Positions 8,342-16,965 of a DNA stretch of 64,000 nt are shown in pieces. The notes beneath the pieces were generated by a model that was given only the letters and a program-made list of their open reading frames with translations, had not been told where the DNA came from and did not search any database. Made by a program: the position numbers and the translations under genes. Within the stretch, counting starts at the first letter, position 1. The number at the start of each line of letters is the position of its first letter. This stretch comes from Brevundimonas alba. Its GTDB lineage: Bacteria > Pseudomonadota > Alphaproteobacteria > Caulobacterales > Caulobacteraceae. The stretch lies in the NCBI RefSeq assembly GCF_011927945.1, contig NZ_JAATJM010000001.1:939501-1003500 (forward strand), given 5' to 3'.

Positions 8342-9304
8342 ATGATCCGTGTCTATCGCCCCGGCTGCCGGACCTGCGAACCGCACGTCGGGAAGCCTGC
8401 GGCCTGGACCCTGCCATCCGACGCGGTCTGGATCGATCTGGTCAATCCGACGCCCGATGAGGACCGTGCGGTCGAGGCGGCGCTGGGTCTGTCCGTCCCG
8501 ACGCGGGCGGAGATGGCCGAGCTGGAAGCCTCAAGCCGCCTCTATCGCGAGAACGGCGCCACCTATGTCACCGCCGACATCCTGCATCACGGCGACGCGG
8601 ACACGCCCGGGCTGGACCCGGTGACCTTCGTGCTCACCGCGGGACCGCTGGTCACGATCCGCTATTTCGATCCCAAGCCGTTCGCCCTGCTGATGGACAA
8701 GCTGGAGCGCGATCCCGGCCTTTGCGTCTCGGGCGCCGACCTGTTCCTGAACCTGATGGAAGCCATCATCGACCGGATCTCGGATGTCCTGTCGATCAAC
8801 GCGGCCAAGGTCGAGGCCATCTCCAATCACGTCTTCAGCGGCCGCAAGACGGTGGGCTTCGAGAAGCTGATCACCAAGCTTGGTCACGCCCACATCGCCA
8901 ACGCCCGCATCGAGCAGAGCCTCGCCGGCCTCGCCCGGATCTTCGCCTTCGCGGCGCTGGACGACCGGGTCGAGGCCCAGACCGAGACGCGCGAGCACAT
9001 CAAGTCGCTGGCCCGGGACGCCCAGAGCCTGATCGCCCACAATCAGGCCGTGGCGGCCTCGATCAATTTCCAGCTGTCGGCGGCGCTGGGGATGATCAAC
9101 ATCGAGCAGTCGTCGATCATCAAGATTTTCTCGGTGGGGTCGGTGGCGCTGCTGCCGCCGACGCTGATCGCCTCGATCTACGGCATGAATTTCGACTTCA
9201 TGCCTGAACTGTCGAAGCCTTGGGGCTATCCGGCGGCGCTGGCGGCGATGGTGGTGTCGGTGATGCTGCCGCTGGCGTGGTTCAAGAAGAAGGGCTGGCT
9301 GTAG
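8342..9304 (+). CDS. corA: CorA-family divalent cation transporter
   Basis: CorA forms a pentameric channel for Mg2+ (and Co2+/Ni2+) in the inner membrane. The 320-residue protein has the long cytoplasmic N-terminal domain and two C-terminal membrane helices. The signature YGMNF is at about residue 280 between them, and a basic end (WFKKKGWL) follows. Length and layout fit. Some GMN proteins instead export metal (ZntB-like), so substrate specificity is open. Confidence 0.92.
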   Translation: MIRVYRPGCRTCEPHVGKPAAWTLPSDAVWIDLVNPTPDEDRAVEAALGLSVPTRAEMAELEASSRLYRENGATYVTADILHHGDADTPGLDPVTFVLTAGPLVTIRYFDPKPFALLMDKLERDPGLCVSGADLFLNLMEAIIDRISDVLSINAAKVEAISNHVFSGRKTVGFEKLITKLGHAHIANARIEQSLAGLARIFAFAALDDRVEAQTETREHIKSLARDAQSLIAHNQAVAASINFQLSAALGMINIEQSSIIKIFSVGSVALLPPTLIASIYGMNFDFMPELSKPWGYPAALAAMVVSVMLPLAWFKKKGWL

Positions 9305-9366
9305 CGCTGACGCTTGACCTGCGCCGTTCCGCCGCGCTCCATGCCGGCCGAACTCCGGAGACCTCC

Positions 9367-9876
9367 ATGCGCGCCTTCGCCCTGACCGCCGCCGCCATTT
9401 TCGCCCTGAGCGCCTGCTCGCCGCCGGCGGAAGCGCCCGCCCAGCCCGATCCCGCGCCCGCCCAGCCCCCCGTGCTGGCCGGTGTCGATCTGACCAAGCC
9501 GTTGCGCGCCGTCGGCACCGAACCGTTCTGGGCCGTCGAGCTGACGGGGTCGGAACTGGTCTATTCCGGGGTCGACCGGCCCGAGCAGCGCGCCCCGCAG
9601 AAGCCGCCAGTCGTCCAAGGGACGATGGCGGTCTGGGAATCGAACACCGGCGCCGGCAATCCGATCAAGGTGACCCTGACCGCGACCGACTGCAGCGACG
9701 GCATGAGCGACCGCAGCTATCCCCTGACCGCCATGGTCGAGATCAGCGGCGAGATGCTGATGGGTTGCGCCGCCACGGTCAGCGCCCTGATGTCGACCGG
9801 CGAAAGCGGCCGCGTCGTCGACGGCGCCGCTGCCGCGGCGCCGGCCGAACCGGCGGCGCCTCAGCCCGTCGGCTGA
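9367..9876 (+). CDS. COG3650-like lipoprotein
   Basis: Translation should start at ATG 9367 (GGAG 8 bases upstream), giving a lipoprotein of 169 residues with lipobox LSAC (Cys17), a Pro/Ala linker and a conserved domain. That domain shows RAVGTEPFWAVEL, W-x-S and TATDCSDGMSDRSYP followed by LMGCA, a pattern I associate with COG3650 proteins, often annotated as membrane-bound or META-domain-linked. Function is unknown. Its 3' end overlaps the convergent mmcB by 16 bp. Confidence 0.75.
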   Translation: MRAFALTAAAIFALSACSPPAEAPAQPDPAPAQPPVLAGVDLTKPLRAVGTEPFWAVELTGSELVYSGVDRPEQRAPQKPPVVQGTMAVWESNTGAGNPIKVTLTATDCSDGMSDRSYPLTAMVEISGEMLMGCAATVSALMSTGESGRVVDGAAAAAPAEPAAPQPVG

Positions 9877-10319
9877 TCCCTGAGCGTTCTGAGCGCCCCC
9901 AGCCGGGCGAAGGCGATGGTCAGCGCCTTTCGGCGGGCGGGCGCCAGAGGCATGGAGATCGCGTCGCGCACCACCGCCCCGCCGAAGCCGTCGGCGACGA
10001 TCAGGCCCGGCTCATCCGGCAGGATGTCCGACGGGAACTCCGGCGCCACGGCGAAATAGAACAGGTCGCAGTACGGCCGGTACTCGCCCCATTTGCGGTC
10101 GACCCGAAAGTCCTCGATCCCCGACTTGACCTCGCAGATGGCGATCTCGCCCCGCGGCCCCAGCGCCATGACGTCGGCGCGGCGGCCATTTGGCAGGCCG
10201 ACCTCGAGCAGGGGGGCGAAGCCCATGTCCGCCATCAGCCGGGCGGCCCCACGCGTCACTGACAGCGTCGTGGCGGGGCGGCTGAACACCAGATCGATAT
10301 GAAGGGCGGCGGCGGGCAC
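9861..10319 (-). CDS. mmcB: MmcB family DNA repair protein
   Basis: The conserved block (RGAARLMADMGF, then GRRADVMALG, AICEVKSGIEDFRVDRKWGEY, YCDLFYFAV, PGLIVADGFG) is that of MmcB, a PD-(D/E)XK-like nuclease-fold protein needed for mitomycin C resistance in Caulobacter and SOS-regulated there. I choose GTG 10319 (152 residues). A longer frame from 10370 would run through a perfect LexA box at 10332-10346, which must lie upstream of the gene. No strong Shine-Dalgarno supports either start, so the exact start is uncertain. Confidence 0.85.
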   Translation of the reverse strand: MPAAALHIDLVFSRPATTLSVTRGAARLMADMGFAPLLEVGLPNGRRADVMALGPRGEIAICEVKSGIEDFRVDRKWGEYRPYCDLFYFAVAPEFPSDILPDEPGLIVADGFGGAVVRDAISMPLAPARRKALTIAFARLGALRTLRDQPTG

Positions 10320-10331
10320 GGGAGACTGTAT

Positions 10332-10346
10332 GTTCCGTTTGTGTTC
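10332..10346 (-). promoter_or_regulatory. LexA (SOS) box upstream of mmcB
   Basis: On the plus strand this reads GTTCCGTTTGTGTTC, a perfect match to the alphaproteobacterial LexA operator GTTC-N7-GTTC. It ends 12 bp before the chosen mmcB start, as expected for a repressor over the promoter. mmcB is reported as an SOS gene in Caulobacter, which supports the site. Confidence 0.85.
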
Positions 10347-10447
10347 CGTTTTCAACCACGGCCGGTCCACCGCTTACGGCCAAGCTGTCCACAGCGGACG
10401 CCGTGCGCTGCGCGCGCACGGTTGGCGCTCTGCGCATAGAGGGTTTA

Positions 10448-10455
10448 TTAACCAT
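10448..10455 (+). promoter_or_regulatory. CtrA half-site (TTAACCAT)
   Basis: TTAACCAT matches the CtrA half-site known from Caulobacter and sits about 29 bp upstream of the small membrane-protein gene starting at 10484. There is no second TTAA seven bases away. An 8-base match is weak alone; it is listed because full CtrA boxes occur elsewhere in the window. Confidence 0.35.
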
Positions 10456-10483
10456 CGACCGAGGTTCTGCGAAGGTGCGAGAC

Positions 10484-10702
10484 ATGCTTGTGGACGACGA
10501 TCCCGGCGCACGCCGCAACCACGGCGACAGCAAGGGCCTGTGGGTGATCAACGCCCTCGTCTGCACGCTCGTGGCGGTTCTCAGCCTGTACGTCCTCCGG
10601 CCGGACGACACCCGTCAGGAGGCGCGCTCGGCGATAGCGGCGGTCGAGTCCCTGCCCGCGCAGATCACATCGACGCCCGCGATCGCCGCTGCCCGCGACT
10701 AG
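10484..10702 (+). CDS. Small single-pass membrane protein
   Basis: The 72-residue product starts at ATG 10484 with GAAGG 8-9 bases upstream. It has an N-terminal polar segment, one membrane helix ([21 protein letters not shown] region, about 22-41) and an acidic/Ala-rich tail, the topology of a small cell-envelope protein. No family is recognised. A CtrA half-site precedes it. Its stop shares a CTAG tetranucleotide with the convergent hslU stop. Confidence 0.6.
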   Translation: MLVDDDPGARRNHGDSKGLWVINALVCTLVAVLSLYVLRPDDTRQEARSAIAAVESLPAQITSTPAIAAARD

Positions 10703-12000
10703 AGGATGAACCGGCTCAGGTCCGCGTCCCGTGCGAGGTCGGCGACCTTCTCGCGCACCTGATCGCCGTCGAAGGCGATGGTCTGGCCGGCGAGGTCCGA
10801 AGCCTTGAAGCTGGTTTCTTCCAGCACCCGCTCCAGCACCGTCTGCAGCCGCCGCGCGCCGATGTTCTCGACGGTCGAGTTGGCGGCCACCGCCGCGTCG
10901 GCCAGGGCCGCGATCGCGTCGTCGGTGAAGGTCAGGGTGACATCCTCCGTGGCCAGCAGGGCCTGGTTCTGGCGGATCAGATTGGCCTCGGGCTCTGTCA
11001 GGATGCGCACGAAGTCGTCGCGGGTCAGGGCCTTCAGTTCGACCCGGATCGGCAGCCGCCCCTGCAGTTCGGGCAGCAGGTCTGACGGCTTGGCGACGTG
11101 GAAGGCTCCCGAGGCGATGAACAGCACATGGTCGGATTTCACCGGCCCGTATTTCGTCGAGACGGTCGTTCCCTCGATCAGAGGCAGCAGGTCGCGCTGC
11201 ACACCCTCGCGGCTGACGTCGGCGCCCGACGCGCCTTGTCGAGCGGCGACCTTGTCGATCTCGTCGAGGAAGACGATGCCCTCGTTCTCGGCGAGCAGCA
11301 GGGCCTCACGGGTCAGGCTGTCCTGATCCAGCAGCTTGTCGCTCTCTTCGGTGATCAGCGGGCCGACGGCGTCGCGAACGGCCAGTTTGACCGTCTTGGT
11401 CCGGCCGCCGCCCAGCTTGCCCAGCATCTCGGACAGATTGATCATGCCGACGTTGCCGCCGCCCGGCAGGTCCAGACCCTGCATTGGCGAGGCGTTGTCG
11501 GCCAGGGACAGCTCGACCTCCTTGTCGTCCAGTTCGCCGGCGCGGAGCTTCTTGCGGAAGCTGTCGCGGGTGGCGGGCTGCGAGCCGGGTCCGACGAGGG
11601 CGTCGAGGATCCGTTCCTCGGCGGCCGCCTCGGCCTTGGCCTTCACGCCCGTGCGGCGCTTGTCGCGGACCATGACCAGCGCCGCCTCGACGAGGTCGCG
11701 CATGATCTGGTCGACGTCGCGTCCGACGTAGCCGACCTCGGTGAATTTGGTCGCCTCGACCTTGAGGAACGGCGAGCCGGCCAGCCGCGCCAGCCGCCGG
11801 GCGATCTCCGTCTTGCCGACCCCCGTAGGGCCGATCATCAGGATGTTCTTGGGCGTAACCTCGTCGCGCAGGTCCTCGGGCACGCGCTTGCGCCGCCAGC
11901 GGTTGCGCAGGGCGACGGCGACGGCGCGCTTGGCGTCGTCCTGTCCAACGATGAAGCGGTCGAGTTCGGAAACGATTTCGCGGGGAGAGAGGTCGGTCAT
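10699..12000 (-). CDS. hslU: ATP-dependent protease ATPase subunit HslU (ClpY)
   Basis: HslU is the AAA+ unfoldase that feeds proteins to HslV. In 433 residues I see the family N-terminus ([16 protein letters not shown]), Walker A GPTGVGKT (57-64), GYVGRDV pore loop, the intermediate domain, Walker [10 protein letters not shown] and the C-terminal RFIL tail that inserts into HslV. The start is ATG 12000. It is the last gene of an hslV-[NTF2-like]-hslU run, with a 19-bp gap to the middle gene. Heat-shock control is expected. Confidence 0.97.
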   Translation of the reverse strand: MTDLSPREIVSELDRFIVGQDDAKRAVAVALRNRWRRKRVPEDLRDEVTPKNILMIGPTGVGKTEIARRLARLAGSPFLKVEATKFTEVGYVGRDVDQIMRDLVEAALVMVRDKRRTGVKAKAEAAAEERILDALVGPGSQPATRDSFRKKLRAGELDDKEVELSLADNASPMQGLDLPGGGNVGMINLSEMLGKLGGGRTKTVKLAVRDAVGPLITEESDKLLDQDSLTREALLLAENEGIVFLDEIDKVAARQGASGADVSREGVQRDLLPLIEGTTVSTKYGPVKSDHVLFIASGAFHVAKPSDLLPELQGRLPIRVELKALTRDDFVRILTEPEANLIRQNQALLATEDVTLTFTDDAIAALADAAVAANSTVENIGARRLQTVLERVLEETSFKASDLAGQTIAFDGDQVREKVADLARDADLSRFIL

Positions 12001-12019
12001 GAGTCGCAGATAAGGCTGC

Positions 12020-12943
12020 CTAGCCTCCGGCGGGAGGGGGTGGCGGCGCTGGAGCCGGCGGCGGGGCCGGGATGAGCTGGGCGAGGACGATTTTCCAGCC
12101 GCCCTCCTGACGCTGCCACAGGCGGACATAGTGGCCCGTACGCGGCTGTCCATCGCGGGCCCAGGCCGCGGGGCCGTAGGTCCACACCAGATCGCCATAA
12201 CGGGACGCCCCGCCACCATCGGTCGGACCGAAGCGGAAGGTCGACGGCCAGCCGGACAGGGCCTCGGCAAAGGCCTCGCGTCCGATTGCGGGCGGCCTCG
12301 GCGCGACATACAGGCGGCCATTGTCCGCCAGCAGGGCAAGATGGGCGGCCTTCTGGTCGCTCGCGGCGGCCGCGGCGAGCAGGGCCTCCTGTTCCCGGAC
12401 CTCGTTCATCGCCCGCTCAGAACGCGGCCGGGGATTGGTCGACCCGTCGGCATAGGCGACTTCGAGCAGTTCAGGACCGGGGGGCAGGATCACCGGCTCC
12501 GTGTCCGGCCCCGGCACATCGGCCGCGCTGGCGCCCGAGCCGCCGTCGTAGACCCATTTCCACGAGCCGTCGGGCTGGCGCTGCCAGATGGTGAAATAAT
12601 GCCCCGTGCGCTGGCCGTTCAGGGCCACGCCGCCGGTGGTGAAGCCCATGTCGCCGGACCGCGCGATGCCTGCGAAATTCGGCCACCACTCCAGCAGTGG
12701 CTCGTCGGCGGGGCGGGGCGCGCCGGGCGGATAGGCGTCGCTGACCCTGCCGGCCGTACCGCCGCCGATGACGATGGCGTCCGGCGTGGACCATTTGTTG
12801 AAACTGCCGCCGATGCCGAGCAGGCGTCCGTCGGCGGCGAAGGCGCGCTCGGCCGCCACGACTGGCGCGGCGTCCGGCGTCTGGGCCGACGCCGGGGCGG
12901 CGAACAGGATCAGGGGCAGGGCGAAGACGGCGAGATGGCGCAT
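12020..12943 (-). CDS. Exported protein with two NTF2/SnoaL-like (DUF4440-type) domains
   Basis: This 307-residue protein has a signal peptide ending near ASA (19-21) and two similar halves. Each half has a helical part with AAERAFAAD or [14 protein letters not shown], a [11 protein letters not shown] strand, the motif RTGHY followed by WQRQ, and a closing GSWKWVYD or GGWKIVLA. That is the cone-like NTF2 fold used by SnoaL/DUF4440 proteins. A Pro/Ala-rich tail ends it. It sits between hslV and hslU on the same strand, which is unusual. The function is unknown; a ligand-binding or stress role would be a guess. Confidence 0.72.
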   Translation of the reverse strand: MRHLAVFALPLILFAAPASAQTPDAAPVVAAERAFAADGRLLGIGGSFNKWSTPDAIVIGGGTAGRVSDAYPPGAPRPADEPLLEWWPNFAGIARSGDMGFTTGGVALNGQRTGHYFTIWQRQPDGSWKWVYDGGSGASAADVPGPDTEPVILPPGPELLEVAYADGSTNPRPRSERAMNEVREQEALLAAAAASDQKAAHLALLADNGRLYVAPRPPAIGREAFAEALSGWPSTFRFGPTDGGGASRYGDLVWTYGPAAWARDGQPRTGHYVRLWQRQEGGWKIVLAQLIPAPPPAPAPPPPPAGG

Positions 12944-13020
12944 GAGGATCCTCCACCCGCCATGGAACGACAGGGAAGCGGAGCTGTCCCGTTAAATCCC
13001 TGTCAGGCTCAGTCCCGGGA

Positions 13021-13581
13021 TCAGTCCAGCGTCTCCACGGTCAGATTGCCGTTGGTGTAGACGCAGATGTCGGCGGCGATGGCCATAGCTCGGCGGGCGA
13101 TGGTCTCGGCGTCCATGTCGGAGTGGTCCAGCAGGGCCCGCGCGGCGGCGAGCGCGAAATTGCCGCCCGATCCGACGGCCGCCACGCCATGCTCCGGCTC
13201 CAGCACGTCGCCGACGCCGGTGACGGTGAAGATCGAGTGCCGGTCCGCGACCAGCAGCATGGCCTCGAGCCGCCGCAGGTAGCGGTCGGTGCGCCAGTCC
13301 TTGGCCAGGTCGACGCAGGCGCGGGCCAGTTGGTCCGGATACTGCTCCAGCTTGGCCTCGAGCCGCTCGATCAAGGTGAAGGCGTCGGCGGTGGCGCCGG
13401 CGAAACCGGCCAGAACCTTGCCGCCGGCCAGGGTCCGCACCTTGCGGGCCGCGCCCTTGACGATGGTCGGGCCCATGGAGACCTGGCCGTCGCCGGCGAT
13501 CACGGTGCGGCCGTCCTTGCGCACCGCCAGAATGGTGGTGCCGTGCCAGCCGGGAGAGGGGGTGTCGTTCGCGTTCGTCAT
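13021..13581 (-). CDS. hslV: ATP-dependent protease proteolytic subunit HslV (ClpQ)
   Basis: HslV is the dodecameric threonine protease of the HslUV complex. From ATG 13581 the 186-residue precursor has a 14-residue propeptide ending HG. The nucleophile is Thr15 of TTILAVR, followed by [22 protein letters not shown] and [15 protein letters not shown], all family marks. The start extended to 13638 would add residues with no family support. A 77-bp gap separates it from the exported gene and then hslU. Confidence 0.97.
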   Translation of the reverse strand: MTNANDTPSPGWHGTTILAVRKDGRTVIAGDGQVSMGPTIVKGAARKVRTLAGGKVLAGFAGATADAFTLIERLEAKLEQYPDQLARACVDLAKDWRTDRYLRRLEAMLLVADRHSIFTVTGVGDVLEPEHGVAAVGSGGNFALAAARALLDHSDMDAETIARRAMAIAADICVYTNGNLTVETLD

Positions 13582-13663
13582 CCGCTTCAGATGGAGACCG
13601 AAATGCGGCGGGGCAAGCGGCTTTCGAAGCGATTCCAACGGCTACGCTAAGCCACATTCTCAC

Positions 13664-13683
13664 CAATGTAACCCGTTACATTG
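13664..13683. promoter_or_regulatory. Perfect 20-bp palindrome, probable operator
   Basis: CAATGTAAC-CC-GTTACATTG has 9-bp perfect arms with a 2-bp spacer. It lies in the 142-bp gap between divergent hslV and the BLUF gene, 40 bp before the BLUF start, and overlaps the position of a -35 element for a TATACC box at 13690-13695. Size and shape fit a dimeric repressor such as a TetR-family protein. No such regulator gene is in the window. Confidence 0.65.
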
Positions 13684-13723
13684 ACATTCTATACCCCAGA
13701 AATCGCCACAAGAAGGAAGCGTC

Positions 13724-14113
13724 GTGCTTCACCGCGTGATCTACGCCAGCGAAGCCGTCGGTCCGACCGGGGCTTCCACCCTGTCCGTCGCCCAGATCAT
13801 CGGCGTCTCGGAGCGCAACAACCGGCGCGACCATCTGACCAGCTGCGTGATGTTCCATCAGGGACATATCCTTCAGGCCATCGAGGGTTCGCGCGTCGAT
13901 GTCGACCGTCTGATCCGCCGGTTGATCACGGATCCCCGGCACACCGGGTTCCGCATTCTGATCGATACGCCGGTGCATGCCCGGCTGCTGGACGAGCCGA
14001 TGGGCCTGTGCGGCGATCCGGCGGCCCTGCTGGACCGCGTGGGACTCGCCTGCCTCTCGCGCGTCACCGCCAACGAGGCCGAGGCCCTGCTGGATATCCG
14101 CAAGGCCGCGTGA
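13724..14113 (+). CDS. BLUF domain blue-light photoreceptor (FAD)
   Basis: BLUF domains sense blue light through FAD. The 129-residue protein is one BLUF domain: Tyr7 in YASEA, Asn33 in ERNNRR, Gln51 in ILQAIEG (the Tyr-Gln pair that rearranges on excitation) and the DPRHTGF motif. The distal DWSMG-like segment reads DEPMG, so Met93 is kept but the semi-conserved Trp is Glu91. GTG 13724 has AAGGAAG upstream. No output domain is attached, so it would act on a partner protein. A palindromic operator lies in its promoter. Confidence 0.88.
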   Translation: MLHRVIYASEAVGPTGASTLSVAQIIGVSERNNRRDHLTSCVMFHQGHILQAIEGSRVDVDRLIRRLITDPRHTGFRILIDTPVHARLLDEPMGLCGDPAALLDRVGLACLSRVTANEAEALLDIRKAA

Positions 14114-14144
14114 CGGGCGGCCCCGGACGCCGTAATCGGGGCGG

Positions 14145-14879
14145 GTGAGCTTTTCAGACGATGAGATCGAGCGCTACGCGCGCCATCTGGTGCTGGCCGA
14201 AATCGGCGGGCCCGGACAGCAGCGGCTGAAGGCCGCGCGCGTCGCCGTTGTCGGCCTCGGCGGCGTCGGCGCGCCGGCGTCCCTTTATCTGGCGGCGGCG
14301 GGGGTCGGCAGGCTGAGGCTGATCGACGACGACACCGTCGGATTGTCCAACCTCCAGCGCCAGATCGCCTTCTCGGACGAAGACGTCGGCGGCCTTAAGG
14401 TCGAGGCGGGCAGGCGGCGTCTGGAAGGCCTGAACCCCCATGTCGGAATCGAACGGGCCGCGGAACGGCTGACCGCCGACCACGCCGCCGGGCTGCTGGA
14501 GGGCTGCGATCTGGTCATCGACGGCACGGACGATTTCGAGACACGGTTCGCGACCAACGCCGCCTGCGTCGCCGCGGGCGTTCCACTGGTCTCGGGCGCC
14601 CTGGGTCGCTGGAGCGGACAGGTCGGCGTCTTCGCCGGCCGGCCCTGCTATCGCTGCCTCGTGACGGAGACGCCGCCCGACGCCGAGACCTGCGCCCGCG
14701 TGGGCGTGGTCGGCGCGCTGGCGGGCGTCGTGGGCTCCATGGCCGCCCTGGAGGCGATCAAGCTGATCACCGGCGCCGGCGAGGCGCTGACGGCCCGGCT
14801 GCTGATCTACGACGGACTGGCCGGAACCGCGCGGACGGTTCGGGTCGCGGCCGACCCCGCCTGCCCCGTCTGCGCCTAG
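14145..14879 (+). CDS. HesA/MoeB/ThiF family adenylyltransferase
   Basis: The 244-residue protein has the E1-like nucleotide motif GLGGVGAP (about 37-44), the LIDDDTVGLSNLQRQ segment and zinc-binding pairs CYRC (about 168-171) and CPVC (240-243). Such enzymes adenylate the Gly-Gly end of ThiS, MoaD or a similar sulfur carrier. It lacks the rhodanese domain found in longer MoeBR proteins, and no thi or moa genes are near, so the partner is open. The start is GTG 14145. Its stop overlaps the convergent peptidase stop at CTAG. Confidence 0.85.
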   Translation: MSFSDDEIERYARHLVLAEIGGPGQQRLKAARVAVVGLGGVGAPASLYLAAAGVGRLRLIDDDTVGLSNLQRQIAFSDEDVGGLKVEAGRRRLEGLNPHVGIERAAERLTADHAAGLLEGCDLVIDGTDDFETRFATNAACVAAGVPLVSGALGRWSGQVGVFAGRPCYRCLVTETPPDAETCARVGVVGALAGVVGSMAALEAIKLITGAGEALTARLLIYDGLAGTARTVRVAADPACPVCA

Positions 14880-16903
14880 GCGAAGGCCTGCCGGAACAGG
14901 GCGACGTAGCGGGTCATCAGCTCCTGCTCCCGGGCGTCTTCCCAGTCCGCATGCCCGGCGTCGTCGACCTCGATCAGCTCGACCGGCTTGCCCGCGCCCC
15001 GCAGGGCGTCGCGCATGCGGCGGGACTGGATGACCGGCAGGACGGGATCGTCGACGCCATGCACCAGCAGCACGGGGCAGGCGACCTCGCCGGCGCGGCG
15101 GCGGGGCGAGCCCGCTTCCAGCGCAGGCCCCATCGTCGACTGGTCGCCGATCCTCTTGGTCCAGAATTCGTAGATCGGCTGGCCCGGGCTGTCGTCGGTG
15201 CGGTCTTCCCACGTCAGCACATCGGGCAGGTCGTAGACGCCGGAGATGCCGATCGCCGCCTTGTACAGGTCCGGGCGTTTCACCGCCCCCATGAGGGCGG
15301 CGTAAGCGCCATAGCTGGTGCCCATGATGCCGACCTTCGAGGCGTCGAGACCCCTGGCGGAGATGGCATGGGCGACGGCGTCCTCGATGTCGTCCTGCAT
15401 GAGGTCGCCCCAGCGGGTCCAGCCCTTCTGCGCGAAGCTCTGTCCATATCCCGCCGAGCCGCGGAAATTCGGCCGCAGCACCCACCAGCCCTGCGCCGCG
15501 AGCACCTGCACCTGCCGGTCCCAGCTCGGCGTGTCGCGCACCTCGGGCCCGCCGTGCGGCAGGACCACCAGCGGTCCTGCAGCCCCGCCCGGGGGCGCGG
15601 TCAGATAGGCCTCTATGGTTTCGCCGTCGCGGGTCCGCACCTGCAGCACCTCGCTGGCGCCCAGCCGCGTCGGGTCGAGTTCCCGCACCTGACCGACATT
15701 GACGATCGCGCGCGCCGTCTTGTCGTAGAAGAACCAGGCGCCCGGCTCCGCCGGCCCCTCCACAAAGGCGATGAACCGGTTCCGCGCCTGGTCGACGTCG
15801 GTGAAGTGCACGTTGCAGCTGTTGTCGAAGAAGCGGTTGAGCGCCCGGTGGTGCGCCGCGAGCGCGGGATCGACGAACTCATACTCCAGCCGGTCGCCAT
15901 AATAGGCGGCGCCGAGATAGTTCCCGGCCGAGTCCCGCAGGCCAAAGGCCACATCGCGGCCGGGACGGGCGTTCAGCGGCGGACCCAGGGCCGTGGTGGT
16001 CAGGTCCATCTCCCGCACGCTCTGGACGTCTTCGTTGTCGAAGCGGGCGGTGACCAGCACCTTGCCGGGCGTCTCGCCGGCGCCCACCCACGAGAAGTCC
16101 GGGGCTTCGCGCACGCGCGTGCGGCGGGCCATCTTCCATTCGGTCTCGCCCGGCGCCCGAACCATGATGGTTTCAACCGTGCCCCGGCTGTTCATGTCGT
16201 GACGCAGCACCGGCACGCCGTCGACGGTGCGCCAGTGATAGGTGCCCGTCGCCCCGCGTTCGATCCGGGTCGCCGACCCCGTGTTCACATTGACCTTGTA
16301 CAGGGCCATGACGCCGTCGGCGTCCCATGCGGCCATCAGCACATTTTCGGGATCGCTGGGCAGCAGATCGATGATGCGGCCCATGTCGAAGGTGTTGCGC
16401 ATACGGGTGCGCTGATCGCTGAACAGCACGACCACATCGCCCGTCGCGGCATTCACCGAGACCACCCGGCGCATATAATATTCGACACCCTCGACCTTGC
16501 GGTTCGAGCCGGCGATGGACCGCGCCCGGGTCTCGCCCCTCAGGATGACGCTCGCGAGAACCCGGTCGTCGCTGGCCCACGAGATGGAGCTGACCAGGAC
16601 CGGCCCCAGATCGATCCGGCTACGCTGACCCTCGGGGTCGGCGGCGTCGATGAATTCGAGAGCGCTGTGCAGCTCCTCGTCCGTGCCGAGGTTCTGCGCC
16701 ACGGCAATCCGGTTTCCGGAAGGCGACAGGGCGGCGCCGCTGCTCAGGGTCGGCTTGAAGAACTCGCTCAGCGGATAGGCTGCGCCCTGCGCCCGCGCTG
16801 CGCCCGACGGCAAGACCGCGACGCCCGCCAGCGCCGCCGTTCCGGCCAGCAGGCCGCGCCGCGACAGGGCGGCTCGCGCCGCCTTCGATATTCCTGATTG
16901 CAC
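14876..16903 (-). CDS. Tat-exported S9 family (prolyl oligopeptidase-like) peptidase
   Basis: I start this at GTG 16903 because GGGGGA lies 7-8 bases upstream; the product is 675 residues. It opens with a twin-arginine signal (SRRGLL, then a hydrophobic stretch ending ARA). Next come a beta-propeller-like N-terminal part and a C-terminal alpha/beta hydrolase with the nucleophile elbow GTSYGAY (Ser near 527), an Asp in HGVDDPVLP and His in DAGHADWE. These are S9C acylaminoacyl/dipeptidyl-peptidase features. It probably cleaves peptides in the periplasm after folding in the cytoplasm. Confidence 0.9.
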   Translation of the reverse strand: MQSGISKAARAALSRRGLLAGTAALAGVAVLPSGAARAQGAAYPLSEFFKPTLSSGAALSPSGNRIAVAQNLGTDEELHSALEFIDAADPEGQRSRIDLGPVLVSSISWASDDRVLASVILRGETRARSIAGSNRKVEGVEYYMRRVVSVNAATGDVVVLFSDQRTRMRNTFDMGRIIDLLPSDPENVLMAAWDADGVMALYKVNVNTGSATRIERGATGTYHWRTVDGVPVLRHDMNSRGTVETIMVRAPGETEWKMARRTRVREAPDFSWVGAGETPGKVLVTARFDNEDVQSVREMDLTTTALGPPLNARPGRDVAFGLRDSAGNYLGAAYYGDRLEYEFVDPALAAHHRALNRFFDNSCNVHFTDVDQARNRFIAFVEGPAEPGAWFFYDKTARAIVNVGQVRELDPTRLGASEVLQVRTRDGETIEAYLTAPPGGAAGPLVVLPHGGPEVRDTPSWDRQVQVLAAQGWWVLRPNFRGSAGYGQSFAQKGWTRWGDLMQDDIEDAVAHAISARGLDASKVGIMGTSYGAYAALMGAVKRPDLYKAAIGISGVYDLPDVLTWEDRTDDSPGQPIYEFWTKRIGDQSTMGPALEAGSPRRRAGEVACPVLLVHGVDDPVLPVIQSRRMRDALRGAGKPVELIEVDDAGHADWEDAREQELMTRYVALFRQAFA

Positions 16904-16965
16904 GCCAAATCCCCCGGATACTCGCACCAATCAACCGGGCGTTGATCCCTCCGTCAAGCTTCGAC

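Noticed and set aside
10320..10370. 17-codon N-terminal extension of mmcB
   Set aside because: It runs through the LexA box and has no similarity to MmcB N-termini.
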